Shown one piece after another: positions 51,871 to 59,777 of a DNA stretch of 64,000 bases. Origin of the DNA: Desulfosoma sp. (GTDB taxonomy: Bacteria; Desulfobacterota; Syntrophobacteria; Syntrophobacterales; DSM-9756); contig JBBFKY010000007.1 of the NCBI GenBank assembly GCA_037481875.1, forward strand, positions 1 through 64,000. The letters run 5' to 3'. Under the pieces are notes generated by a model. That model saw nothing but the letters and a program-made list of their open reading frames with translations. It was not told the DNA's origin and searched no databases. The translations under genes and the position numbers were made by a program. The number at the start of each line of letters is the position of its first letter. Position 1 is the first letter of the stretch.

Positions 51871-52620
51871 TTATAGGGTCTCACCGTTAACTTCCCAGAG
51901 CACGCGCCAGACTTTTTCCACCGCCGGTGCCAGGTGCCATTCTTCGGGACGGGTGACATAGGCCTCGGCGCCTTTCGCAAACCGATAAAAATGCACGGTG
52001 CAGCCCCGATACTCCTGATCGCCTCCGTTCCATCGGACAAAATTACCCGGAAAAACACCGGCGATTTTCCAGCCTCCCTTCAAGCACCAACCCTGCGTAA
52101 TATCATGCCATGTTTCACAAAAGGTCGTAAAGTATTCGGCTCCACTGCCGGCGGCAACCCTTCTTACAAACTGACGCAGTTGCGCCGTGAGCCTCTTTTG
52201 CCGAAATTCGGGAAGTGTGGTCACAAGCGAAAATTCCACCTGAAGATTCTTGTCATACTTGGTAAGGACAGATCCGCTCACCACACAACCTGCCTGCATA
52301 TCTTCCAAAACAGCCATGCAGTAAACCTTGGAGACGGCATCCTGCGGCCATCGTTCCCATAAGGCCACCCAGCGATCGTATTCACCGGAATCCAGAAGGA
52401 ACTCATGCGGTGAACCGTACAGTTCGGGATATCCCAAACGCCACAAGCGTGCCGCTGATTCCACCAGATCCTCACGCAGGAGAGTGACCCGATATTTTCC
52501 CGGGTCCACATCCACAGGGTCCAGCTTAGGCCACACGATCCTCTTTTCCCTTAACGGACGCGTTTGACAGGTGGTGGCCATGCGCCGATAGGGTTGTATG
52601 CCTTCCATGGAAACCGCCAT
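51871..52620 (-). CDS. GNAT-like acetyltransferase
   Basis: The product has 249 residues. After a variable start, the segment YRVTLLREDLVESAARLWRLGYPELYGS, followed by EFSLVTTLPEFRQKRLTAQLRQFVRRVA, has the layout of a GNAT N-acyltransferase with an acetyl-CoA loop (RQKRLTAQL in place of the common Q/RxxGxG/A). The later FCETWHDITQGWCLKGGWKIAGVFPGNF is distinctive but its family is unknown to me. The start at 52620 has a GGGAGAGAAGG stretch upstream; the longer frame to 52845 passes through a repeat and is unlikely. The acceptor is unknown. Confidence 0.7.
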   Translation of the reverse strand: MAVSMEGIQPYRRMATTCQTRPLREKRIVWPKLDPVDVDPGKYRVTLLREDLVESAARLWRLGYPELYGSPHEFLLDSGEYDRWVALWERWPQDAVSKVYCMAVLEDMQAGCVVSGSVLTKYDKNLQVEFSLVTTLPEFRQKRLTAQLRQFVRRVAAGSGAEYFTTFCETWHDITQGWCLKGGWKIAGVFPGNFVRWNGGDQEYRGCTVHFYRFAKGAEAYVTRPEEWHLAPAVEKVWRVLWEVNGETL

Positions 52621-52722
52621 GAGCCTTCTCTCCCTTTCCCCTTGTCTCACCTTGCACCCACAGGTCAAAAAGTCTATCCAAAAATTGGCAAAACCATTGC
52701 TCAGAATGACAATTGAAGGCGA

Positions 52723-52747
52723 AGGAGCACGGTGCACCGTGCCCCTA
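52723..52747. repeat. Family A repeat copy, partly decayed
   Basis: GGAGCACGGTGC followed by ACCGTGCCCCTAC keeps one intact arm of the palindrome. It lies in the gap between the GNAT-like gene and the alcohol dehydrogenase gene. Confidence 0.65.
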
Positions 52748-52863
52748 CATCTGAAACCGTTTGTTTTTCCGAAAGCGTGTTCTTGCCGCCCGTTTCTCAT
52801 GCGGGCCGAACGCCAGACCTCCAAGAAAAAGCCGTTTTCGGGCAAGCTCTTTGGGGCGTAGGT

Positions 52864-54033
52864 TCAGAGCGCGGCCCTGAGAACACGTTCCAGGTCCGAT
52901 GCCGTCGCCCGCCGAGGATTGGTCCAAACCGTAGGATCTTCCATGGCCTGACGGGCAATCACGGGCACATCTTCCTCCTTGACACCGATCATGCCGAGGC
53001 GTTCGGGCACATGGAGCTGACGCCCAAGGTTCCGAACAACCTCAACAGCCTTTTGAACCGCTTCATCGACCGATCGCACACTTCGATGCCCGGCCAGGGT
53101 TTCTGCGATAGGCATAAGCCGTTCCGCACATGCTTCAGCATTATACTCGAGAATCCACGGCAGCAACACGGCGTTGCACAAACCATGAGGCATGTTGTAG
53201 AAGCCGCCGAGTTGATGCGCAATGGCATGGACGGCGCCGGCTCCCGCATTGTTGGTGGCCATGCCTGCAAGGTATTGAGCATAAGCCATAGCGGCTCGGG
53301 CTTGCATGTCTGTCCCCTGGGTATAGGCCCTGGGAAGATGTTCCCGAATCAGTTCCATAGCCTTCAGGGCACAGGCGTCGGTTAAAGGTGTGGCTATGCG
53401 GGAGAGATAAGCTTCCACAGCGTGTGTCAAAGCGTCCAAACCCGTGTACGCCGTAAGCTCGGGTGGAAGGCCGACCATGAGTTCCGGGTCGTTTACGGCG
53501 ATATGCGGGGTGATTCGAGGATCCACTATGGTGAGTTTTGTCTTTTTTTTCACATGGGTGATGACTGCAAAACGCGTGACCTCACTGCCCGTTCCCGCCG
53601 TCGTGTTGACAGCCACAAGAGGCGGCACGGGGTTTTTGAGCTTGTTTATCCCTACAAAATCCCAAAGGACACCGTCGTGGGAGGCCATGACCGCAATGGC
53701 TTTGGCGCTGTCATGAGCACTTCCACCGCCAAGGGAAAGAATCATGTTGCAACGGTGCTCTTTGTAGTAGGCCACTCCCTGGTTCACACACTCTTCCGTG
53801 GGATTGGGAACGACACCGTCAAAAACCACCACATCTATGGTGGAAGCCATTTCCCGAAAGATCTTCAGGACCTCGTCGGCGAGACCCGCCGCCACAACAC
53901 CTGGATCGGTACAGATCATTACTCGTTGAGGAGAAAAACCTTGAAGATAATTGATCAGTTTTCGCCGAGCCCCCACTCCGAAAAGACTTAGGGGCTGCCC
54001 GAAAAATTCTGCATATCGCTCCATGTTCACCAT
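52864..54033 (-). CDS. Iron-containing alcohol dehydrogenase
   Basis: The product has 389 residues, normal for the family. The NAD-binding GGGSAHDSAKAIAV, the adenosine-pocket TTAGTGSEVTRFAVI and the metal site DALTHAVEAYLS (Asp and His), with later HAIAHQLGGFYNMPHGLCNAVLLP (two His), are all present. It should interconvert alcohols and aldehydes with NAD(H) in the cytoplasm. ATGs at 54033 and 54024 are both possible starts. It stands alone, next to the GNAT-like gene and facing the same way. In a sulfate reducer it may serve ethanol or aldehyde metabolism, but the substrate is not readable. Confidence 0.94.
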   Translation of the reverse strand: MVNMERYAEFFGQPLSLFGVGARRKLINYLQGFSPQRVMICTDPGVVAAGLADEVLKIFREMASTIDVVVFDGVVPNPTEECVNQGVAYYKEHRCNMILSLGGGSAHDSAKAIAVMASHDGVLWDFVGINKLKNPVPPLVAVNTTAGTGSEVTRFAVITHVKKKTKLTIVDPRITPHIAVNDPELMVGLPPELTAYTGLDALTHAVEAYLSRIATPLTDACALKAMELIREHLPRAYTQGTDMQARAAMAYAQYLAGMATNNAGAGAVHAIAHQLGGFYNMPHGLCNAVLLPWILEYNAEACAERLMPIAETLAGHRSVRSVDEAVQKAVEVVRNLGRQLHVPERLGMIGVKEEDVPVIARQAMEDPTVWTNPRRATASDLERVLRAAL

Positions 54034-54125
54034 TGCCTCATCCCGAAAGTCTGTCTGACAATGCCCCCCACACCAGGAGCCCGTCCGAGAAGTCGCAATA
54101 CAAAGTTGTTTAATGGCATTTCAAG

Positions 54126-54278
54126 GTAGGGGCGATGCGGCGCCTCACCCCTACAAACCCGAAACCGTGTCTTTTCCAAGGAGCGGGCGTCCCGCTGGCA
54201 TAAATGGCGGGTCAGAGGCCCGAGCTCCCAGGAAAACAAAAGGTTTGAGTCGTAGAGGCACGGCGCGCGATGCCCTAC
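54126..54278. repeat. Cluster of family A, B, A repeats
   Basis: Family A at 54126-54154 (GTAGGGGCGATGCGG ... GCCTCACCCCTAC), family B at about 54183-54237 (GCGGGCGTCCCGC, then CGAGCTCCCAGGAAAACA) and family A at 54252-54278 (GTAGAGGCACGGC ... GATGCCCTAC). The A-B side-by-side order repeats that at 27753-27862. No gene is seen in the 540 bases between 54034 and 54576. Confidence 0.75.
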
Positions 54279-54575
54279 GTCTTGGCCCGAAATGGCCCAT
54301 TTTAAATGTTCGGACAAGTTCCTTGGCCGTGAGTTACAATCCGAAACGGGTCTTTTTCCACGCTCCCGTGGATGTCGTCTGTTCGTTTTGCCCCCATGCT
54401 TTCCTTCGACAAACTGCTAAAACGTGCCATGACTCCATTTCGAATGTATAAAGGTTTCTACAACAACCGGTGCCAGATCATAAGATCTTTTTGTGGTAGA
54501 ATTTTGCCCTGATGCCGCTTGCCTGCGCGCCCGTTGCCGTGCTAGAGTTTCCGTAATCTTTGAGGAGTCGAAGTG

Positions 54576-55241
54576 ATGACCGAAAAAGCCGGAATAATGG
54601 ACACCGAACAAATCAAAGCCTTCGTCGAAACGCTTGTTCGCGGACAACTTAGCGCCCTTGTAGCCGAGCATGTGGCGGCTTTCGTGCAGCAAAACGAACT
54701 GAAGGCACGTGAGCTGTCGCTCGTGGAGCGCATTATCCGCGTGGAGGAAGAGCTCAAAGCACTTCGTGAAGTGCAGGCTGCCCAATTTAGCGCTGCAGAG
54801 AAACGCTTCGAAGCGATGGACAAACGCTTTGAAGCGATGGACAAACGCTTCGAAGCTCTCCAGCGTGAAATGAACGCCCGCTTCGAGGCCATGGACAAAC
54901 GCTTCGAAGCGATGGACAAACGCTTTGAAGCTCTCCAGCGTGAAATGAACGCCCGCTTCGAGGCCATGGACAAACGCTTTGAAGCGATGGACAAACGCTT
55001 CGAAGCTCTCCAGCGCGAAATGAACGCCCGCTTCGAGGCCATGGACAAACGCTTTGAAGCTCTCCAGCGCGAAATGATCGCCCGCTTCGAGGCGATGGAC
55101 AAACGCTTTGAAGCTCTCCAGTGCGAAATGATCGCCCGCTTCGAGGCCATGGATAAACGCTTTACGCAGCTGCAATGGACCATGGGCATTGGTTTTATGC
55201 TGATTGTTTCATTTATGAGCGCCCTGAAGTTTCTCGGGTAA
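54576..55241 (+). CDS. Highly repetitive coiled-coil protein with C-terminal membrane anchor
   Basis: The product has 221 residues and unknown function. After an N-terminal helix region (TEQIKAFVETLVRGQLSALVAEHVAAF), residues of about 75-195 are built from MDKRFEA heptads and ALQREMNARFE segments. The DNA shows nearly identical units: three of 75 bases (25 residues), then two of 54. The end is one membrane helix (WTMGIGFMLIVSFMSALKFLG). The ATG at 54576 follows GAGGAG by eight bases. The near-identity of the DNA units implies recent expansion or homogenisation. An equally long frame on the other strand is a by-product of the repeats. Confidence 0.85.
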   Translation: MTEKAGIMDTEQIKAFVETLVRGQLSALVAEHVAAFVQQNELKARELSLVERIIRVEEELKALREVQAAQFSAAEKRFEAMDKRFEAMDKRFEALQREMNARFEAMDKRFEAMDKRFEALQREMNARFEAMDKRFEAMDKRFEALQREMNARFEAMDKRFEALQREMIARFEAMDKRFEALQCEMIARFEAMDKRFTQLQWTMGIGFMLIVSFMSALKFLG

Positions 55242-55297
55242 TTTCGTCTTCGATTGAATCTTCTTCCCAGTCTTCCTGAGAATGTCCGGCTTTATTA

Positions 55298-56125
55298 TCA
55301 AGGTTTTTCAGGGTCAAAGAGGCGCAAGCGAGCCGCTGTTTCTTTGTAGGGAGCGGGGAATTCCGGTTCGAAATTCTGGTAGAAAGTCACGGGATAACGG
55401 GCACCGATGACTTTACCGGCTTCCTTAAGCCCCGTGGCCACGCTAGGCAGGAGCCCTCCAGGAAAAGCCACCACAAGCTCATCGTCCTGAGTCATGGAAA
55501 AAATGCGGTCCCCCATACCTGGAATGGCCAGCCGAGGTGCCTTTAAAGCGTAAGGGGCATACAGGGTCTGCAGGCATTCCACTTTGCCGCCGAAGGATCC
55601 GGTGACCGAGGCGCACGGCGCCTGACCTTCTGAACCGCCGTGACCGCAATAGGTCAAAGCCTGCACCAGACGCATGGCCTGAGCCGGATTACAGTAGACA
55701 GCAACGGTGTGCGGTTCCTCAGGCGCTTTGGCCAGGGGCGTAAGCAGAATCCCATGAACGGCACCTTCCGGAACACAAGTCATGGCTTGCCGTTGAACCT
55801 CAGCCACCTCAGAGTTGGAAGCAAAACCGACCGCCTGCATGAGCTGCTTCATTTCTTCATCACGGTTTGAAGCCCCGCTCATGCCCCACCCCAAAAGCGC
55901 CGGAACACAAATGATGTCTTCCTTTTTGAGGCCCACGGTCCAGCCGTAGAGGCGCGCCATGGTGATACCCTGGCAAATGGTCACCCTTTTCTTCAAGAAA
56001 ATCCTAGGGCGACGCGTCTTTTCCGGAAAATCGTCACCCTCGGCGAGAAAGAAGACCGCCAGGGGCAAGCTTCTGGGCTTCAAAGCTTCTTGAATCATGG
56101 CCTGCAACGCCGCGTAATCCAGCAT
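55298..56125 (-). CDS. DUF169-family protein
   Basis: The product has 275 residues. LPLAVFFLAEGDD, CQGITMARLYGWTVGLKKEDIICVPALLGWG, and PEEPHTVAVYCNPAQAMRLVQALTYCGHGG with later CASVTGSFGGKVEC are hallmark blocks of DUF169, an uncharacterised group common in anaerobic bacteria and archaea. Several conserved cysteines suggest a metal or redox centre. AAGGAGGG precedes the start by seven bases. Convergent with the coiled-coil gene; the next gene upstream lies 40 bases away on the same strand. No function is established. Confidence 0.92.
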   Translation of the reverse strand: MLDYAALQAMIQEALKPRSLPLAVFFLAEGDDFPEKTRRPRIFLKKRVTICQGITMARLYGWTVGLKKEDIICVPALLGWGMSGASNRDEEMKQLMQAVGFASNSEVAEVQRQAMTCVPEGAVHGILLTPLAKAPEEPHTVAVYCNPAQAMRLVQALTYCGHGGSEGQAPCASVTGSFGGKVECLQTLYAPYALKAPRLAIPGMGDRIFSMTQDDELVVAFPGGLLPSVATGLKEAGKVIGARYPVTFYQNFEPEFPAPYKETAARLRLFDPEKP

Positions 56126-56164
56126 CCTGTGCCCTCCTTCTGGTTAAGGTTAGGTGAACATGGC

Positions 56165-56974
56165 TCACCAGTGAGACCATCGCGCTGGAAAGATTTCCTT
56201 GGGCGCCGTGGGAAACCGCTTCATTAACTTTTGATAGTACCTCTTGGGATCGTCACAATCCGGATCATCGGCGCAATCACCGCAACAGGGACGTACCTCG
56301 CGGACAACCCACTCCCCTTGAACCTTCTGCAGCAGAGCATCTATAGGTTCAAAACCGCTCGTGCCATCCTTACTGCGCGGCTCGGTTTCAATCCAGACCC
56401 AGTCGTTTTGATGGCCGAAGTGGGTGACCCAAAAGACGAGGTCACAACAGTATGGTGGAACACCCACTAGGGTTCGAAGTACAGCGAGCTGTTCTTTGGA
56501 AACCTCGGGGAAAATCGCTGGGGAAGCATCGGGAAACTTGAGCCGCATTCGGGCGTAAAGCCAATTTCGAAGATCGAGACACTGTGCCGGCTTTTCGTCA
56601 CAGACCACGCCATCCGGCTGAATGATGGCTAACAATTTCCACGAGCCGTCTTCGTTGTGCAGAAGCCCGCAGAATCGCCGCCCATACTTCTGGTCCCGGG
56701 CCTCGACCCAAGCCCAGGCGTTTTGTATCCTGATCCAATCCACCAAAAACCGGACCGGCTCGTCATAGTGAATCCCCACATTATTCCGAAGGTATTGAAA
56801 GCCGGCATGGTGGTTTTGAGGAAAGTTCTGCAGGCCCAATCTGAAAGCATTGAGGACGGCTCGACGTTCCGTACTTCCAGGACCGGGGGTGTAAGGCTTC
56901 TCGGCGGCAGACCACTCCGACAAAATCCCAAGAAGCATCCACAAACACAGTGCCGGAATACCGATGGGTCTCAT
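56165..56974 (-). CDS. Secreted protein of unknown function
   Basis: The product has 269 residues. From the ATG at 56974 the protein opens with a signal peptide (MRPIGIPALCLWMLLGILS, cleavage near EWSAAEK), preceded by GGAGGGGG. The mature part looks like two related halves of about 100 residues, each with an aromatic strand pattern (RFLVDWIRIQNAWAWVEARD; LVFWVTHFGHQNDWVWIETE) and each ending in a similar YxxLMxRFPxAxxxIFP-type helix. Cysteines occur as CC and CCGDC. I recognise no family. The upstream YbaK gene is 40 bases away, so the two may share a transcript. Confidence 0.78.
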   Translation of the reverse strand: MRPIGIPALCLWMLLGILSEWSAAEKPYTPGPGSTERRAVLNAFRLGLQNFPQNHHAGFQYLRNNVGIHYDEPVRFLVDWIRIQNAWAWVEARDQKYGRRFCGLLHNEDGSWKLLAIIQPDGVVCDEKPAQCLDLRNWLYARMRLKFPDASPAIFPEVSKEQLAVLRTLVGVPPYCCDLVFWVTHFGHQNDWVWIETEPRSKDGTSGFEPIDALLQKVQGEWVVREVRPCCGDCADDPDCDDPKRYYQKLMKRFPTAPKEIFPARWSHW

Positions 56975-57014
56975 GAGCCCCCTCCAGCGTGGAGTCACGC
57001 AAAAGGGACCATTC

Positions 57015-57506
57015 TTAGCCGGAATTTTCCCCGTTTTGCTCGAAGGCATCGGAAACGGCCACTTCCGTGCCGCCGGTGATGGTCAAAAGCTGATCCACAG
57101 TGATGGGCACCGCCGAACGGTCATTACCCGCCGCCGCATAGACGCAAGGAAATTGGCGCATGGAGGCATCGATGAGAATTTTGACCGATTTCGGCAAGAG
57201 AAAGGGACAGACCCCACCAGGAGCGTAGCCCGTGTAGTGTAAAACCTCATCCTGTCCCGGAAGACGCACCTTGCCCTTGAGACCTGTGACTTGTTTGAGT
57301 CGAGATCCCTTGATGCGACGGTCTCCACACGTGACCACCACCACGGGTTGATCTCCCACGAGAAAGAGTATACTTTTGGCGATTTCCGCCACGGAGCATC
57401 CTACGGCTTTGGCCGCCGTTTCCGATGTGGGAGTCAATTCCTGAAATTCCCAGACCTCAATGCCGTGCTGTTTCAAAAAAGCCTTCACGTCCGAAATGGT
57501 GGGCAT
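57015..57506 (-). CDS. YbaK/EbsC-family tRNA deacylase
   Basis: The product has 163 residues. TAAKAVGCSVAEIAKSILFLV, VVVVTCGDRRI, the HYTGYAPGGVCPF loop and KILIDASMRQFPCVYAAAGN are the conserved blocks of the INS/YbaK superfamily, whose members clear mischarged aminoacyl-tRNA such as Cys-tRNA-Pro. The lysine of AKSI is the usual catalytic residue. I start at 57506, with AAGGA upstream; the 29 extra codons to 57593 pass through repeat-like sequence. Exact amino-acid specificity is unknown. Confidence 0.93.
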   Translation of the reverse strand: MPTISDVKAFLKQHGIEVWEFQELTPTSETAAKAVGCSVAEIAKSILFLVGDQPVVVVTCGDRRIKGSRLKQVTGLKGKVRLPGQDEVLHYTGYAPGGVCPFLLPKSVKILIDASMRQFPCVYAAAGNDRSAVPITVDQLLTITGGTEVAVSDAFEQNGENSG

Positions 57507-57529
57507 GGATGTCACTTCCTTCTCAAAAA

Positions 57530-57640
57530 ATGTGTCCGCCCCAAAAATGTCCCGGGGGCCTTTTACGGGCGCACAGACCGTTGCCCCGTCCAATCCAAAA
57601 CATGCATCGGTGCGCCTTTACGGAACATGTATCCGTGACC
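57530..57640. repeat. Decayed composite family A repeat
   Basis: TGTGTCCGCCCCAAAAATGTC and later GGGCGCACAGACC, GGTGCGCCTTTACGG keep the block order of the composite form at 18951 and 38473, but with many changes. Confidence 0.45.
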
Positions 57641-57720
57641 TCAACAACACATGGATCGGTGTGGCTCGACACGAGGCAGCCCATGTGTCACGCTTCCCGC
57701 ATAAAAGAACGCCTCTCGTA

Positions 57721-58431
57721 TCAAACGGACGCCCGTTCCTGTAATCCTCTTTCGATCTGATCGAAAATCTGCTTCACCAGTCCTTCGGGGTCGGCGGCAT
57801 CCCGAATAGGACGGCCCACCACAATGTGATCCGCTCCCGAGGCAAAAGCCTCTCGAGCATCCACGGTTCTTTTTTGATCGTCCACATTGGCGACCGGGCG
57901 AATGCCGGGAGCCACCAACAAGAGGCGGTCTTTCACTTCGCGACGTAGCCGCGGGATTTCCAGTCCTGAAGAAATCAGCCCATCGCAGCCCAGAGCCAAC
58001 GCCCTTCGGGCTCGAGACAACACGAGATCTTCCACGGAACAGGCAAAACCCAGGTCCTGGAGGTCTCCCTGATCCAAACTGGTCAGGGCGGTCACAGCCA
58101 AAATTTTCACATCACCCTTGGCTTCCACAGCGGCTCGAAGCATGGCGTCGTTGCCATGCACCGTGGTAAAGCTCACACTTCTCTTGGCAATCTGGACCAT
58201 GGCTCGCCGAACCGTCTCCGGCACATCAAACAGCTTCAGATCCAAAAAGACCTTGGCGCCTCGGTTTTGAATCCATTCCACAATGGGAAAGCCGCCTGCA
58301 AGGAACAGTTCAAACCCCACCTTGAAAAAGCCGACCAACCCATTGAGCCGCTCCACCCACGCTTTGGCGTTTTCAGGCGACGGCACATCCAGAGCAAAAA
58401 TCAACCTTTCACGCAAAGGAACGGTTTTCAC
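57721..58431 (-). CDS. pyrF: Orotidine 5'-phosphate decarboxylase
   Basis: The product has 236 residues. LIFALDVPSPENA, the catalytic DLKLFDVPET (D64, K66, D69) and VAPGIRP with GADHIVVGRPI are all present. It makes UMP in the last step of pyrimidine synthesis. The start is GTG at 58431, directly after the stop of the upstream glycosyltransferase (TAG-GTG), with GGAGGTG as ribosome site inside that gene's end. The tight coupling suggests co-expression of UMP supply with sugar-nucleotide use, although this may be coincidence. Confidence 0.96.
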   Translation of the reverse strand: MKTVPLRERLIFALDVPSPENAKAWVERLNGLVGFFKVGFELFLAGGFPIVEWIQNRGAKVFLDLKLFDVPETVRRAMVQIAKRSVSFTTVHGNDAMLRAAVEAKGDVKILAVTALTSLDQGDLQDLGFACSVEDLVLSRARRALALGCDGLISSGLEIPRLRREVKDRLLLVAPGIRPVANVDDQKRTVDAREAFASGADHIVVGRPIRDAADPEGLVKQIFDQIERGLQERASV

Positions 58432-59694
58432 CTACACCTCCATGCCAAAGAAGTTCATAAGCAGAAAATTCAATCGTCGTCGTAGCACCCCATAGGAAAA
58501 ATGCCTTTTGGCCAAAAGGTAATTGTGTTCCACCATGGACTGTCTACGTTCGTCTGACTTCAAAACATCGCGAATCTTCGAAATGAGCCGGCGACCAACA
58601 TAACCGTCCATAATCAAAAGATCAAAGCCCAAGGGTTCAATATCGCGCACAAATGTAGCGTAGCGGTTCACCACGAGAGGCTTACGGAAATAGATGGCTT
58701 CCAAAAACGCGTTCCCAAATCCTTCGTAGAGGCTTGGGTATGTGATAAGGTCTGCATGAGGATAAATGTCCCACAGTGTGATTCGGTCCGTGGGCGATGC
58801 CACTTCCACCCAGGGATCCACCACATGGGTGCCCATAAAGTGGAGAGACACTCCATGCTCGCGGGCATGGCTCTGCAACCAGGAAGCATATTCCGGATCC
58901 CCTTCTTCTGCGTGATGCGTGATCAGCAACCGGTAATGCAGGTCTTTGAGCGCCGCGGCAATTTCAATCGCGTATTCGATGCCCTTGCGTCGAATGATGC
59001 GCGTGGGTTGCACGATGAGCTTATCCTCGGCACCGAGCCCGATCATGCAGCGTAACGTCTCACCCATTTGCGGGTTTGGCTGCGGCGGATGATCGAAATC
59101 CAAAACGTTCGGAATGACAAAAGAAGACACCCCTCTTCGATGGGCCAGGTCTTCATGGGCCGCCGAACTGATAACCACGTGCTGGATGGTGGGTAACACG
59201 GGAGGAAAAGCCATCAGGAGAAAATCCTGCACGCAGTTGACGGCGCAACGGCTTTGTTCCCAGTAGAATTCATGGTGATGCGCAATGGTTGGGATTTTTC
59301 TTTCCGCAATAAGCTCCGTAAGGGCCAGCCCCAAAGGGATGTGTAGCGGGCTGGCTAAAGCGTTTTCCACGATGAGAAGCTGAATATCAAAATTTCGAAG
59401 AAAATAGGCCAGTTTTTCCTTGAGCACGGCCCGGTAATCGTGAATCCTTTGCGTCAGCTCCTGAGAACGCATCTCACGACCAAAGGCTTCCGCCTGAATC
59501 CTTTGGTTTTCCGGATGAAGAAAATGGGCTTCCGACACCACCATGGCACGCGAAGGATCCTTGTGCACTTCACCTGCGCACCAAAAACACTCGTGTCCGG
59601 ATTCTTTAAAGATTTCAGCCCACTTACCTGCTTCCATGGTGACGCCGTCGGCGCCTGTAAACCGAGTGGAGACAAAACCGATATGAAGGGCCAT
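58432..59694 (-). CDS. GT4-type glycosyltransferase
   Basis: The product has 420 residues with a GT-B layout. The N-terminal domain opens LHIGFVSTRFTGADGVTMEAGKWA. The C-terminal domain has PTRIIRRKGIEYAIEIAAAL and the EX7E-type donor motif EGFGNAFLEAIYFRKPLVV. This is a retaining GT4-like enzyme using a nucleotide sugar. The start at 59694 follows AGGAG by eight bases. It is divergent from a second GT-B enzyme, 84 bases away, which is followed by a phosphatase and a GT-A enzyme. That context suggests a common glycoside product, possibly a compatible solute; see findings. Confidence 0.9.
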   Translation of the reverse strand: MALHIGFVSTRFTGADGVTMEAGKWAEIFKESGHECFWCAGEVHKDPSRAMVVSEAHFLHPENQRIQAEAFGREMRSQELTQRIHDYRAVLKEKLAYFLRNFDIQLLIVENALASPLHIPLGLALTELIAERKIPTIAHHHEFYWEQSRCAVNCVQDFLLMAFPPVLPTIQHVVISSAAHEDLAHRRGVSSFVIPNVLDFDHPPQPNPQMGETLRCMIGLGAEDKLIVQPTRIIRRKGIEYAIEIAAALKDLHYRLLITHHAEEGDPEYASWLQSHAREHGVSLHFMGTHVVDPWVEVASPTDRITLWDIYPHADLITYPSLYEGFGNAFLEAIYFRKPLVVNRYATFVRDIEPLGFDLLIMDGYVGRRLISKIRDVLKSDERRQSMVEHNYLLAKRHFSYGVLRRRLNFLLMNFFGMEV

Positions 59695-59777
59695 GAAAAA
59701 GCTCCTGATCGAATGAGAGGTTGAACCGAAAGCAAAATTGTGCACATACTTGACAGAAAAGGCAAGGACGGTTCATC

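Noticed and set aside
54417-55175. 252-codon frame antisense to the repetitive coiled-coil gene
   Set aside because: It arises because the repeat unit has no stop in that frame; the opposite strand has a ribosome site, a membrane anchor and heptad logic.
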